NCBI GenBank assembly: GCA_013423325.1
Contig: BLJB01000089.1
Location: 1,788-65,787, forward strand
Reading direction: 5' to 3'
Source of the DNA: Usnea hakonensis
Lineage: Eukaryota > Ascomycota > Lecanoromycetes > Lecanorales > Parmeliaceae
DNA: 64,000 nt
Program-made: the position numbers and the translations under genes
In this document: piece by piece, positions 1-11,029 of the stretch
Position numbering within the stretch: the first letter of the stretch is position 1
How the letters are laid out: every line of letters begins with the position of its first letter
Notes under the pieces: model-generated
Seen by the model: the letters and a program-made list of their open reading frames with translations, nothing else
The model's database searches: none
Told to the model about the DNA's origin: nothing

Positions 1-619
1 ATTTGCCGCAGATTTGATCCATTGGCCCCAAATAGTGACGTTCGGGCTCTTCTGAATATACACAGCGCGCAACATAGGCCTCCAAATGAGGGCGTACGTA
101 AGGACTGGAGCGAAGTGAGTCCAAAGGAGGTGATTCGGTGAAGCGGTCAAACGCGTCCTCATTGTCGAGGACTATTCGTTCCCACCGGTCGTCTTCGGGC
201 TCCGAAGCATGCTCTGAAGCATGCCGCGTGGCATTACTGGCTTGCGAAGACAGTGGTATTTGTGCTGAGGGTGGTATAGAGTCGGATTGGCTTGGTGGTA
301 GGAAATCAGACGCGTCTGGAATGATCGGATCCGATGAGGCTTGGGAGGAGGCATAGGAGGAGGCATAGGAGGAGGCTTGTGAGGACGATTGTGACTCTGT
401 TCGAGGCTTCTTTGGCCTTCCTCCCTTGTCTCTTGGTGCAGTGGTAGCTAGTCGTTTCTTTGGGCCTGGTCGGCCTCGATTACCACCGGTGAGAGTTTCG
501 CCCAGAGGCGTCCTGGAGGCGTTAGCAAAGCCCAGAAAACACGTAGGAAGGGGACGATACTACCTTATATGCTTGGTAATAGTACTGCGAGGGTTTCCAA
601 CAGCAAATGAAGCAGACAT
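1..619 (-). CDS. Probable Helitron Rep/helicase, N-terminal part only (runs off left edge)
   Basis: A reading frame on the minus strand starts with ATG at 619, is interrupted by a 51-nt intron (563-513; donor GTAGTA, branch-like GCTAAC, acceptor CTCCAG) and stays open to base 1, giving 189 codons. After the junction it carries two AT-hook-like basic stretches, RGRPGPKKR and GGRPKKPR, then a Ser/Ala-rich part with a short SYAS-type repeat. Near the edge it ends in ERHYLGPMDQICGK. In eukaryotic Helitrons an LGxMD..C..C motif of this kind opens the zinc-finger-like region ahead of the HUH Rep domain, so a rolling-circle transposon protein is the best reading. The Rep and helicase domains themselves lie outside the window, so the family call rests on one motif and the AT-hooks. 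Another DNA-binding transposon protein remains possible. Confidence 0.5.
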
Positions 620-1284
620 AGCTTGGTAAGAGTAGTATGAAAGAGGGTAGGACGAAAAACGCGTCTGCGGCATAAACAATGGATATTTGCCAAGGCGCTA
701 AAAAAGTGATCGTGGCCGTGCTCTATGACGATTTTTTCAAAAAATTGCACAACCACTTGCACTGAACCGATTTCGATTATTATTACATCGTTGGAATGCG
801 CAAACAATGCTCTATAATTATTGAATTTATGGAAGGATTATAGTAGCAGGGAACATGGTAATTCGGTTTGTTAGAAATCATTCAATCAGGGAGGTTTTTT
901 GGTGGTCGCGGCGTCTTTTTTCGCCGTGCTTACTCAGCGCCAAGAGTCCCAAACAGGAAATGAGGCCAGGTTTTTGATTGGCTCCACATACAATTGGTAG
1001 CGTCTTGGCGGTTAGCTCCTTATATATACTGATTTCCCCACCAAAGTATAGAGCGCGTGCAAAACATCCAGAGCCGGTCTCTCCCACATCCTCACCGTTT
1101 TCGCCATTCTTCTTGGTGTCGTCTATGTGTACCAACGGATCTACATCTATAGAACTGATTTTAAAATATAGTTAAAGAGTGGGAAATAGAGTGAAACGAT
1201 GAAGGGTTTAAGGGTGACGCTCTGGATGTTGAAAACGAGCAGAAATGCCAGATGAAAGGCTGCAGATGTTGACGCCGAGGTTGA
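620..1284. other. Stretch upstream of the Helitron-like gene, no gene seen
   Basis: AT-rich sequence without a supportable coding region; the small ORFs here have no recognisable content. On the minus strand, around 828-851, a TCCCTGCTACTATAAT stretch loosely resembles the TCTCTACTA-type 5' end of Helitrons, but the preceding base is T rather than the usual A, so I do not call a terminus. Confidence 0.3.
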
Positions 1285-1740
1285 CGCCGAGGTACGGATT
1301 GCTTCTCCCATAGTGTGTGGGTCATAGTATCCTCCACCGGCAAGCTCAACATGGTAACCAGTATTCATGTGGCTATCACGAACTTAGGGTGAACCGTACA
1401 AGGCGTCATTCCTGCAACCATAAATAGGGGAAGGCCCAGTAATCTACTGAATTTTGTATCTACCGAAGTAAGTCCGCTAGTCCTTATATTACTGAACCGG
1501 ATACTTTTCGTTACGATCGTACAACTCCTACTTTGACCTAATATCGCTTTCTTCCCATCCATACTGCTGGCTAAGATGACCCGTACTCCACTTCCTTCCT
1601 TGTTTTGATGAGTTATGAGCCCAACGCACATTGCCACCAGAACCAAAATCAAGAACGTGGGTGGGTTTCTTCTCAGGCCACGCTGTAGCCTGCTCCCACT
1701 CCACAGAACTGCATGTAAGCATACGAATCAGGGCTGCCAC
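1285..1740 (-). pseudogene. Relic of fatty acid synthase beta subunit (start of enoyl reductase region)
   Basis: Three minus-strand reading frames in series match consecutive parts of fungal FAS beta. Frame one has LIRMLTCSSVEWEQATAW and THVLDFGSGG (about 1735-1625). Frame two continues with HQNKEGSGVRVILA and, after a gap, VDTKFSRLLGLP and MVAGMTPCTVHPKFV (about 1625-1370). Frame three continues with MNTGYHVELAGGGYYDP and GEAI (1368-1298). In the family these run colinearly into the enoyl-reductase (FMN) domain. Two frameshifts, an in-frame TGA at the second junction and an internal loss of roughly 35 residues show that the copy is dead. Only about 150 residues of a roughly 2000-residue protein survive. 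The fragment sits between the Helitron-like gene and the caspase-like gene. Confidence 0.75.
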
Positions 1741-1771
1741 AACAAAGAAGAAGATGAGAATGTCTGATTAA

Positions 1772-4073
1772 TCAATTTAAGCCAAGACCCTTGGCGATCT
1801 GGTCCAATACCTGAATTCTAAAAGTTTGCATGCACCTGGGCTGTGTACGGTAATCATCTTCTTCGAGGCAAAGAACCGCAGCGTCTCGATAATCGGCCCC
1901 CATGGTGTGTCCCAGCGATTGTTTGGCAATCTTGATTAATACTTCTTTGATTTGTTTGGGCTCTAAATCCTGCACCTCTTTCACGATTCCCTGAATGTAG
2001 CGGTGCTCTAATATCGTTTGCCAAAGCCCAATCTCTAGGAGCAAAACGCCGTATGCGTATATATCATGCAACGCATTGTGTGTTCGCAAAGGGATATTTT
2101 GGCGCGAGGGATGCCGGTACACATTTCTGTGAACACTTTCGACCGTAAGACCATCTGAGAAATCGGATTCCAGCCGCGAATACTGGAAGCCTCCAAGGAA
2201 AGGCTTCGAGAAATCCCACGCATGGGTTCCAGGATTCCGGAAGATGAGAACATTGCGACTACAGATCTCCTCATGCACCCACCCTACAGAATGCCACTTC
2301 TGCATGGCACGTCCAATATCATGGGCAATCCGAAAACGTTGTCCAAGGGTTGGTCTGACCTTTCTGTGAGTAGGGCCAAGTAGCTCGAAGAGGCTCGCAT
2401 ACGGAAGTGAAAGACCAGAAGGAATCTCAAAGACCAGTCCAAAGTGGCACTCATAGCTGTCATGGAACCAATGTAGGCATTTTAGTGAACAGAAATCTGT
2501 AGGTTTGTCGGAGTTCAAAATCTGTGCAAGCTTTCGGATCTTCGATCCGTCGCGGAGCGTTCTGACCTTGTCGAAGGACTCCTTGTATAGCTTGTATTCA
2601 ACAAGAACATCTGTCTGCTCCATTTTTCCCATTTTAACCTTTTCGACTTCGGCAGTCAATCCTTGTTGTCCAGCAACAGACTGTATCTCGGCCGCATCAA
2701 CCTCAAGTGAGTTGGAAGCCAATCCCGAGCCCTTGATAAGTCGAACAAGCCTCAGTGGGCCGTTGAGCCCTAGTTTTCTGGCTGAGCTACTGCAGGCCAT
2801 ATCCTCGAAAGTATCATCAGGCAACGTTACCAGCTCAGCCTCGAGTCTTCGCATGACGCAGCTATTGCGAAGCTCCAACTCTTGGACGAAGTGCAGAATC
2901 TTTTCCTTTAGCTGCGACACCTTCTCTGAAGAGTCCAGTCCACCTATTGGCATCCAGGTCTGGCTAGTCTCAGCAAACAGATTGTCGACTTCTTGCCAAG
3001 CATCCAGAATCTCATGTCTTCCAGCCTTATCTAGTGACTGCACCAATGGATCTCGGACCGACGAATCATGTCCTAGCACAACTTGCTGAATTTGCTCAGT
3101 CTGAAGCAGTAGCTCGTCAATGGCAATGTCTCGAACAACAGATGGTGCTTCGACTTTCAGCCACTGGACCAGGTCGTATATAGATCTGTCCTGATTGCCC
3201 TGGTCCAAAGAAAGAGCCACACGTAATCTTAGTTGCGAAATGCCTTCTGAAGACCTTGATGCATTTTTCTCTGTGTCGAAGAATGGCTTCCAGCGGATAG
3301 AACGCCCTTGATGGCCAAGGCTCATGTCGTCGTGGATAGGCGTCTGCCTTAAATTTGCTCGCTTGTGTGCTAGACGATGAGCAAGCTGCGACGTCACAAT
3401 TTGATTCATGCTGCTGAGCATCTCAGTCATCTCCCTCAGCAAAGCTGTAGTGAATGAAGCAGGACCGGGAGGGGGCGTCTGAAGCTTCATTGCGCATGCT
3501 GCAAGTAGCTCGCATTTCCCAGGATCTTCCCGGACGCGACCCCTTGCGGCCTGTGCACTGTAGCAGCAATCCAATAGGAGGAAGACATCTGCTTTGCATT
3601 TGTGGAGATGAGGCTGGATCTCGTACCAGTCAACGGTAGGACCTCCACTCCGGCACCTTTTCATATGTCAGTGAATTTCATCTGATCTGAAAAAGAATCT
3701 AGATCCCTTACGCTGCCCAAACAGCCTGTGACTCCCTGTCCATCCCTCTATCGTTGTCTGCGTCTCCGTGACCACCGTAATGGATCACAACCAAACAGCC
3801 AGGCTTACCTTGGCTTTTGATGAGATTGATAATTCTCGTCAACAATTCTATATGGCTATTTTCGGAAGGTATGGGATACACTGCAGTATCGAAACCCATG
3901 GAGCCAAAGAATTGGACGACTTTATCAGACTCGTCTCTGTATCCGGCATCGTCTGCTTCTTGCCAGTAAAGCGAGAGAATTGACCCACAAGTATAATCAT
4001 TGCCATTTTCAAAGTCACTCTTTAACTCATCCGTGAGTTTTGTCTTCCACACGTCCATATCTATTTGGCCCAT
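1772..4073 (-). CDS. Caspase-like (C14) domain fused to a C-terminal pseudokinase
   Basis: Two exons: 4073-3712 and 3656-1772, joined across a 55-nt intron (GTAAGG donor, CTGAC branch, AAAAG acceptor), giving 748 residues in frame. Residues about 25-235 are a fungal caspase-like fold. HYGGHG carries the His of the dyad (about H102), and DVFLLLDCCYSAQAARG carries the Cys (about C152). PTVDWYEI and the PxSFTTALLREM stretch are also typical of these domains. A helical linker follows (about 255-460). Residues about 470-740 resemble a kinase C-lobe: the AHDIGRAMQKWHSVGWVH helix leads to HEEICSRNVLIF where HRDxxxxN is expected, and GGFQY stands where DFG is expected. The catalytic Asp residues are therefore missing and the lobe should be inactive. 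Similar pseudokinase lobes occur in fungal HeLo-type cell-death proteins. A protease-type death effector or NLR-like partner is an inference. Confidence 0.8.
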
Positions 4074-4641
4074 ATTTGATGAGAATGATTTTCATGAATA
4101 AAGCGGTAAGGCCAAGACCCCGCCAAGATGTTTATGAATCAGGCTGTGCAAACATCATACACGTTTACGGACTCCTTGGGGATTTTATATCTTGAGGTAT
4201 GTCATATTTGCAGTGGTACAATAGGCTGCAGATAGCATACTCTGAGTGATTATGTTTGAAGGCATATAACAAGGAATTATGGAAGGACCCTGACCTGCCC
4301 AGAAAGTCTTCGCAAAAACTTAACGTTCTGTTAAGGATCACACAGACGAAGCATGATATTTACGGGACAACAATAGCACCGCTTTGCAGGACTGACAGAC
4401 AGCCTTTTCTGGCCTACTGGCTCACTGTTTCGCGACTGTAGGTGCCTACACAGCGAGAACTCTCCTCGGAATTTGATCATCATACACGCGTTCGATCATC
4501 CATCCCAGCTCCCTTTCCAGATTTACTGTGAACCTGAACATCTAGAGCACTCCCGTAACGGCAGTTCGCCGTTACTATGCCAGGCTCCATTCTCAAGTTT
4601 GATCATTCCCTTCGTAAAGTGAAATGCCTGCCAGCCGCAGC
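4074..4641. other. Intergenic, upstream of the caspase-like gene
   Basis: No coding region, RNA gene or clear repeat is visible. It contains the promoter side of the caspase-like gene, whose start is at 4073 on the minus strand, but no specific site can be named. Confidence 0.4.
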
Positions 4642-4863
4642 TCACGCAGTCATGAGCTGGCCTTCTGGCACAGCGTTTCCATTATTAACATTGTTCCCAT
4701 TATTATCACATAGCGTGTACTGCTCAGTACCGCTCACTTTTGAAATAGTATGAGGGCCCGTGGTACCCCGACTTCCCGGTGCTGCCCAGTAGACCCTATC
4801 TCCAACACGATATGTGCTGGCCTTCCGCCGTAATGTATGAGCGTCAACGATAATATACGTCAT
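4642..4863 (-). CDS. Small conserved-looking hypothetical protein (73 aa)
   Basis: A 73-residue ATG-started frame without introns. The order YRVGDRVYW, GPHTISKV, YTLCDNNGNNV and VPEGQL looks like one small beta-rich unit (SH3-like barrel). Short fungal proteins with a GD+VYW..GPY.I..V....YTL pattern are common, and similar units occur in retroelement-linked and stand-alone proteins. No signal peptide or membrane segment is present. A function cannot be assigned. The frame could also be the last exon of a longer gene, since an AG lies just upstream of the ATG on the minus strand. Confidence 0.45.
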   Translation of the reverse strand: MTYIIVDAHTLRRKASTYRVGDRVYWAAPGSRGTTGPHTISKVSGTEQYTLCDNNGNNVNNGNAVPEGQLMTA

Positions 4864-5416
4864 AACGAGTACTAACGGTCTTCTTATTGATGCGTGGACG
4901 CCCTCCAGGCTCCTCTTGGATGATTTGTTTGCTAGAAGCGATCACAGTCTGATCAGCTTTTGAACTTCCATTGCGCAGCAGGAAATCAACAAACTTTGCC
5001 TACCTTTGCTGTTTCATCGTCCGTTACTTTTCGGCTGGATTCTACCAAGGTAAGGTAGGCGTAGGACTAGAGTGGGTCTGGTTACGCCGAAAAAAGAGTT
5101 CAGTCTGGTTCTAAATCTTGGGAGGGGTTCGCTTGATGGTCCAAAAAAGTTTTAACTCCCTTAGCGCCTCCTCCGGAAAGGACAGTGGATATACGGGTAG
5201 AATACAGTAACCCAGAAAGGTACACATCTTATTATGCTCAAGGTACCACCAAGACCACTAAGACTCCGGAGCTATATACGCAAAACGTTGCTCTGCTGAA
5301 TTGCCACCCCTTTTTCACACAAACAATGGCCTCCCGCCCCCTTGCATACAAAAACGCTGTGAAAGCAATGCAATCAGGGAGGGGAATTCAAGCATTCATA
5401 CAACTATACACGTGAA
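4864..5416. other. Intergenic, no gene seen
   Basis: No supported coding or RNA feature. The part next to the NIPA gene end (minus strand) has a pyrimidine-rich run near 5430-5475 that lies within that gene's coding sequence rather than here. Confidence 0.35.
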
Positions 5417-7454
5417 TCATCGCGGGGTATCATCTCCATCCCTCTCGTTTCCCTTCCCCTTCCTCCCCTCCCCATTCGTCCGGAAGAAATTACTGAATGA
5501 CGCGGAATCAGGAGCGGCGCTCTGCGATCTGATAGCAGTAGGAGGACGCTCGCCGTCGGGTTCGACCGCTTCTAGCGGCAGCTGTGATGCCCTGGCGGAC
5601 GGGGAGCCGGTCTCGTCGGCACTGGAGGCCACAGTGGCTCTTTGAGATCTTGATTTGCGTAGTCCTGATGGTCGTCGCCGATTCGTTGGGGAGTCCTGAC
5701 CTCTTCGTATTTCGTCTGCGACCACGGCACTCAGGGACGATGATAATGGAGATACATAAGGTCCTGGCGTTAGTCGAGCCATAGAGGGCCTTGAGAGCCT
5801 TGAAGGCCGGCGAGGCGTTGAAGGAGTGTTGGGCGTTGCTGGAGGGTGACTACGTTGGGTCTCGGATGGTAATAGTGGAGATGATATGGCAGTGTCACCT
5901 AGACGTGGCCTACTGGAGCCGGAACCATCGTCTGTCGACTGCCTGGGGTCCTCAAGCGTTGGAGAATCCGTTCCTGACGTTGCCGACGACGCCGTCGGTG
6001 TTTGCGAGGATAGTCTTGGTGGCGTTCTTGTCGAAGAGGGTCGCCTGCTGGCTTGCTGCTTCGATGATCGCCTTGATCCATTGGGTCCGTCAAAGGCAAA
6101 GCTGACAGACGACTTTCTTCGCGTGGTATTGTCTTGATTATTGTCAATGTCATCTTGATATCTCTCCTCATCCACAAGTCCTATGGTGTTCTCTTCATTG
6201 TCAAGGTCATCGGTGTCCCCTTCACTATCATTTCTTGCTCTTCCACTTGTGATCAAATACACCCCCAAGAATGTCAACGCACACCCGCCGAAGAACTTGC
6301 CAATTCGACTCGCGTCAGCCGCCTGAAAGTCTCGATACAACACAGCGCTTCCTATTATGACCGAAATCGTGAAGAGGACGAATTGTACCGGAATGACCTG
6401 TGTAGAATCAAAGCGCTGTAGAGCACGATTAACGTATCGGATTTGCGCGAGGGCCGACATGACGAGTATGAAGACCAAGAGATAGGTAATGGGAAAGGTC
6501 AAGGCGCGCCAGAGAGTATCCGAGAGTAGAGACGCGACGCCTTTGGTTGACAAGGCAGTGTAGCCTCCTATTGTTCCTCTTAGCCTTGCTTCAACCGGAC
6601 GATTTCATGTCATAGTTACCACAGAGGGCAACAAGCCCCAGATCGACCAAGATCGTCTTCTCCCCATATCTCCCACTAGCCCAGATGAGCACAATGATGA
6701 GTGCGGCCGTGATGCCCAAATATGTCTCGAATTCCCATCGCGTTATTGCTGCCCACACATCGCGTGGTCCCATCTTGACTTCAGAGTTCTTTGCGCTGAT
6801 TACAATTGTCACCGCACCACCTACGGCAACAACCACTCCCCAAAAGTCTCGCTGTCGAAAGCGTTCGTGAAGTAAGCATGGGGCTATGATGCAATTGGAT
6901 ATCAAGGCGACCACACCGAGAGGCGAAACGATGGATGCAGGGGCGAAGCCGTAGGCAATGAAGTTACCAGCTTCACCTGCAATCATCAAGATTATGCCCG
7001 TCCACCAGTAGGGCGATTTCAGATACGTCTTCTTCTCTGGTGAGGGTTTCGGTTTCTCCAGCTGCTTTATTGTAGACTCAGAGGAGCTTCGAGAATGGAG
7101 AGATCCATTATGGGCGTCTGGTACATGCGTATACTCCTCGGTAGGGTTCTGGTCATTCAAAGGCGGTCCGTCCTCCAAACGGGCATTCAGATTAGCTTTT
7201 ATCCTGTCCTCCGCGATATCACTTTGCTGTGTCCCATAAGTCTTCTGACCATTTATTGTATGTGTTGCATTCCATGTCTGCTTTTGCTCCTGCTCTCGAG
7301 CAAGACGGAGATGAGCATAACGTTGAATATTGAGGGCGAAGGAGATGAGAATGTTGCCGACGATGGCGGTGACGATGCCAATAAGGGAAGACCATTCTCG
7401 CAGCTTGGAGCTAGTATCACTGTCATTAAAGACGAGTAGAAGGCTCTCCCACAT
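5417..7454 (-). CDS. NIPA-family (DUF803) magnesium transporter
   Basis: Exons 7454-6620 and 6567-5417, joined over a 52-nt intron (6619-6568). The join gives LVALCGGYTALSTKGVASLL, a diagnostic NIPA stretch, and a 661-residue protein. I chose the ATG at 7454 (MWESLLLVF). The open frame continues upstream, but only with a GTG. Membrane helices include LIGIVTAIVGNILISFAL, WWTGIILMIAGEAGNFIAYGFAPASIVSPLGVVALISN, the segment around WGVVVAVGGAVTIVI, and a second bundle in exon 2. The family moves Mg2+ across plasma or endosomal membranes. A hydrophilic loop of about 90 residues splits the first and second helices. The last 270 or so residues form a Ser/Thr/Pro/Arg-rich tail of low complexity, likely cytosolic and disordered. 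The core family call is firm; the tail's role is unknown. Confidence 0.9.
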
Positions 7455-9113
7455 TGGGGGTTGTCTATGCAGACCTGATTCGGTTGGACAGGCCTTGAGG
7501 AGACAACGCTCGCTGCTGCCCCAGCGTACGTGCAAGACAATGTTAGCTGTCGGCGTGCGATCAATTTCTCCAGAGATAGGCAAGTATTCCACCTGATATG
7601 TACGTCTCGGATGTGTCAGTCTTGGTAAGGTAGAGAGACTTCCAAATGCTGATGATTACAGTCGGATTCGCACTTTTGCTTGCCTCTGCCCGCGCAAACA
7701 AAACCGCTTCTGTCCGAAGATCTGCCGCAGATATCGTCTAGCATCTCTTGGCATCGGCCGAATTCGGCAAAGCGGCTAACCTAGTCCTGAAGAGAGGGCA
7801 CTACTGTGTATAAGGTATACCGTATTATGGAGAGCAGCTAATTACAATAAGACCGCTTGCCCCACTGCGGATGAAGAACAGGAAGTACTTTCATTCTATG
7901 CAAAGGAAACCATGCGTTGAAGACCTTTTGATGGGGACAGCATAGCTACAAAAATGAAACGGAAGGATGTATGTACAGAACCAACATAAAAGCTCTTATA
8001 GCTGGATCCAGCTTCTGCAACACAGCTCAGCTCGTCGATTCAATCAATATCCTCCTTTTCCGTCTTTCAGAATACTTGAAGCCATGAAGCGCGGTATGGC
8101 CCGTCGCAGAAGCTGACGTCGAGTGAGGTGGCACTGTTGTAGGCGAGGTGAATAGAGGGAATTGGCTACTTGCGGAACCTGAAATGAGTGCTGTTTTGGT
8201 GACTGCGCGCAGCCTGCAGGCAGGGACTGTTTGCTTTAGGCCGGACGTGCTGCTGGATGGATGGATGGACTTGGCTACTTTTGTGGGCTTGGAGGATCCT
8301 GAATCGTTCCTTGGTGAAGATTGCTGGAGAGAGTCAAGATGAGAAGATGTCTTACCCAAGGGCTCCCGTCCTCTGTAGTATGTCACATCACCTCCACATT
8401 TTCATACACAGATCACTTCGAGATTACCAGTCACCGTAACCACCAGCGCACATTGGGGGTTCCTACCCAAAAAACATAATCTCGCAAATTTTCTTTCCCA
8501 GGAAAGCCACCAGTCCTGTCCGAAGAATCCTCGTCAGCGGATGATAGATAGACTAGTGATGATTTCGCCTCGGAGATCCAAAGAAAAAAGAACAAACGGC
8601 ATGCACTAACCATGCATCATTTTCTAGGCAATAGCAGCATGTTACTAATCTACTCAGCTCCATCGATCCGAATTCCCGAAGGAAGAAAGGAAAAGAGGGT
8701 AAGTAGGCAGGCGTGACTGGTCGCCACGACTGTCAGACTGGGGGTTGCTATCTCGATTCGGAGCTATATGTATTGAGGGTTACCGAGATCTTCCAGATAC
8801 TGTACACGTCATAGCAATATATCCGTGAGCACAGCGAAAGCATGAATAATACTAATGTACCTTCACGTTAGTGCAATCAGTCAGTGTACGGCCGAAACCT
8901 CGGTCGAAAACCCATGTATATATAACAGCTCGCGTCTGCCAACCATGAACGAAAACTGCAGCTCTGCGTCCATAGCTTTTGTACTGAGGATAGATAAAAA
9001 TTCGAAAGAGGAAAAAACCATAAGCATTGGTGTTAAGGCTTCAACCTACCCATTTTATTTCGAAGAAATCTTAATAGCCGACTCAACACATATTGTATCG
9101 ATTTAAAGAAGAA
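7455..9113. other. Intergenic between divergent NIPA and NmrA-like genes
   Basis: No gene I can support. A Ser/Thr-rich minus-strand frame around 8386-8027 contains an intron-like GTAAGA...CTCTCCAG segment near 8350-8309, but it shows no recognisable domain. An ATGG tandem run (gatggatggatggac type) lies near 8257-8270. Promoters of both flanking genes should be at the two ends. Confidence 0.3.
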
Positions 9114-10350
9114 ATGGTCAAGATTGCTATCGCAGGCGGCTCCGGCAGTGAGTTTCTCCACAGTTTGGTGAAGATTGAGTCCGCAGTGGTGCCAACGGCT
9201 CGGCAGACGTTGCGCAAGAGATTATAGATATCCTCGTCGCTGCCAAGAAGCACGAGATTTTGATTCTGTCTCGAAAGGTTCACCTATCGTCCGCGTGTAT
9301 GAATTGCTAAATCATTGCAGCTGACTAGGCTGCACAGGATCCTCCGACTGGCTCTACCACCCAGGGGATAACATGGGTCAAGGCAAATTACGAAGACGCG
9401 AAGCAGTTGACGCAAATCCTGCAGGGAGTGCACACTGTGCTCTCGTTCATTGCCACTCAGGAGGATCCAGCAAGCCTCGTCCAGAAGAACCTCATCGATG
9501 CCGCAGTTCAAGCTGGTGTGAAGCGCTTTGCGCCCAGCGAGTGGTCCACGTGGGCAGTCCTCATCTATCCTGTGATCCCCATCACTGACTTCTTGCAGAT
9601 CCGGCCTGGAGCACCTGAGCTGGTACGCGTACAAGGCAGAAACTCGCCGATACCTCAAAGAGCTCAATCAGAACCACAAGGTAAGTTGCAAAGATATCCC
9701 AAGGTACTCCGAAATCCTGACCCAAGATCATGCCGACAGGTTCTCGAATACACGCTCTTCCAACCAGGCCTATTCCTGAATTACTTTACACGCCCATACA
9801 AATCGTCGCAACACGTTCACATGATGGAGCTGCCAATCGACTTCCACAAACGCCGAGCTCTTGTATTGGACGGCGGAGACGACAACCTTATCACTCTCAC
9901 CACAGTGCAGGATTTCGCCAACGTGGTCGCGAGAGCTATCGACTTTAATGGCGAGTGGCCTATCGTCAGTGGCGTCAGAGGCGCCGACATGTCCATTGGG
10001 CAACTCATCGCTCTAGGAGAGAAAATCCGCGGTGCGTATATCTCATTTTCGATCCATACCAGAAGTGTGCTAACACCAACCAACCAGGCGCACCCTTTAC
10101 CATTGAGAAATTGAAAGTCGACGAACTCGAAAGCGGGACGTGGAAAGCCTCATGGATTCCAAAACTCGACCACCCTTCCATCCCCCCCGAACAAGTCGTC
10201 ACGTTCTCTCGCATCATAGTCCGTGGTTTCTTATTAGCTGCCTCTGCCAAAGCTTACAGCTGCACGGACGAATGGAATCGGTTGCTGCCAGACTACAAAT
10301 TCACCCAGCCCGAAGACTTCTTGTCCGAGGCCTGGCGCGGTAAGCCATAG
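9114..10350 (+). CDS. NmrA-like / isoflavone reductase-like NAD(P)-binding protein
   Basis: Six exons: 9114-9147, 9207-9277, 9338-9549, 9599-9680, 9740-10031 and 10088-10350, totalling 317 residues. The join over the first intron restores MVKIAIAGGSG-NVAQEIID, the Rossmann GGxGxV nucleotide-binding loop. Later marks are the SRK end of the second beta strand (typical of NADP preference), ATQEDP, KRFAPSEWS, the conserved LxxYTxFxxGxFxxY-type stretch (LEYTLFQPGLFLNYF) and a substrate-side C-terminal half. Proteins of this type are cytosolic reductases of aromatic or secondary metabolites, or redox-sensing regulators. The substrate is unknown. A Zn2Cys6 regulator follows on the same strand about 0.7 kb downstream and could control it, but only proximity suggests this. 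Confidence 0.9.
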
Positions 10351-11029
10351 AGTAGGGTAGACAGAAAACATACAACGTCTCTTAGGCGCCCCGAGCAATG
10401 CTGTTACAAGGTGTGAGAGATACTGAATCCTGAACTCGCTGCGGGACAAAGGACCGAACGCCGCAGTGATCAGCGAGGCGGGATAAGTGCTACAGGGCAG
10501 GCAGCCATAATTTCTCAAGCTCTTTTTCGTGTCCATCCGTTCCCCCCCTTACATACCCAAATTGACCTATCTTGCTGTCCGCCAGGGGAAAGGCTACGGA
10601 CATGATTGGTTTTCCGCGTCTGCGTGACGACGTGGATGCAATAAATTGAAGCACGGGAGTATAGGAATTGAGGGTATGTAAGATCGATGGATTTCTGCTA
10701 CAGAAGAAAAGCTACCTACCTGCCTAACCTGAAAGCACTTGGCTAACCCATTTGGGCTTGGTGGGAAGCCACTTCCTCGACGAGACGATTTGTATTCGTC
10801 CGCCGAGTCTCGGCTGAAGAAGACAAGTCGCCACCCACCATTTCGACCGAACCCTTACAAATGCCGACGCCACAAAATATTTTCAAGCCCAGAAGAAATC
10901 AAGAAAACCCATTGGATCAGCGCCAGTAGGGAATCGAACCTAAAATGATCTTTAATACCTCCGCAAACAACGGACACAACAAATTCACTTAAAAAAAAGG
11001 TCCTTGTCAAATACGAATCGCGGGTAGCA
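10351..11029. other. Intergenic upstream of the Zn2Cys6 gene
   Basis: No coding region is supported. Around 10920-10944 a short segment resembles, on the minus strand, a tRNA T-arm plus acceptor end, but no D or anticodon arm accompanies it. An A-run (10991-10998) lies shortly before the start of the downstream gene. Confidence 0.35.

Noticed and set aside
828..856. Possible Helitron 5' terminus on the minus strand
   Set aside because: The TCCCTGCTACTATAAT stretch is only loosely similar to the known start and is preceded by T rather than A; no second copy is available to prove a boundary.
2505..3089. 194-codon plus-strand open frame
   Set aside because: Ser-rich shadow of the caspase-like/pseudokinase gene on the other strand.
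7455..7592. Longer N-terminus for the NIPA transporter
   Set aside because: The open frame upstream of 7454 begins with GTG, has no ATG and no family-like sequence.
8027..8386. Ser/Thr-rich minus-strand gene with an intron-like segment
   Set aside because: No recognisable domain, no convincing start exon and low-complexity content; kept only as a note in the intergenic entry.
9147..9187. First intron of the NmrA-like gene ending at CCGCAG (9186)
   Set aside because: This junction breaks the frame; using the acceptor at 9206 restores GGSGNVAQEIID, so no frameshift is needed.
10920..10944. tRNA-like T-arm and acceptor end on the minus strand
   Set aside because: Only a TTCGATT loop and a CTGGCGC end are visible; the T stem pairs poorly and no D or anticodon arm lies upstream.
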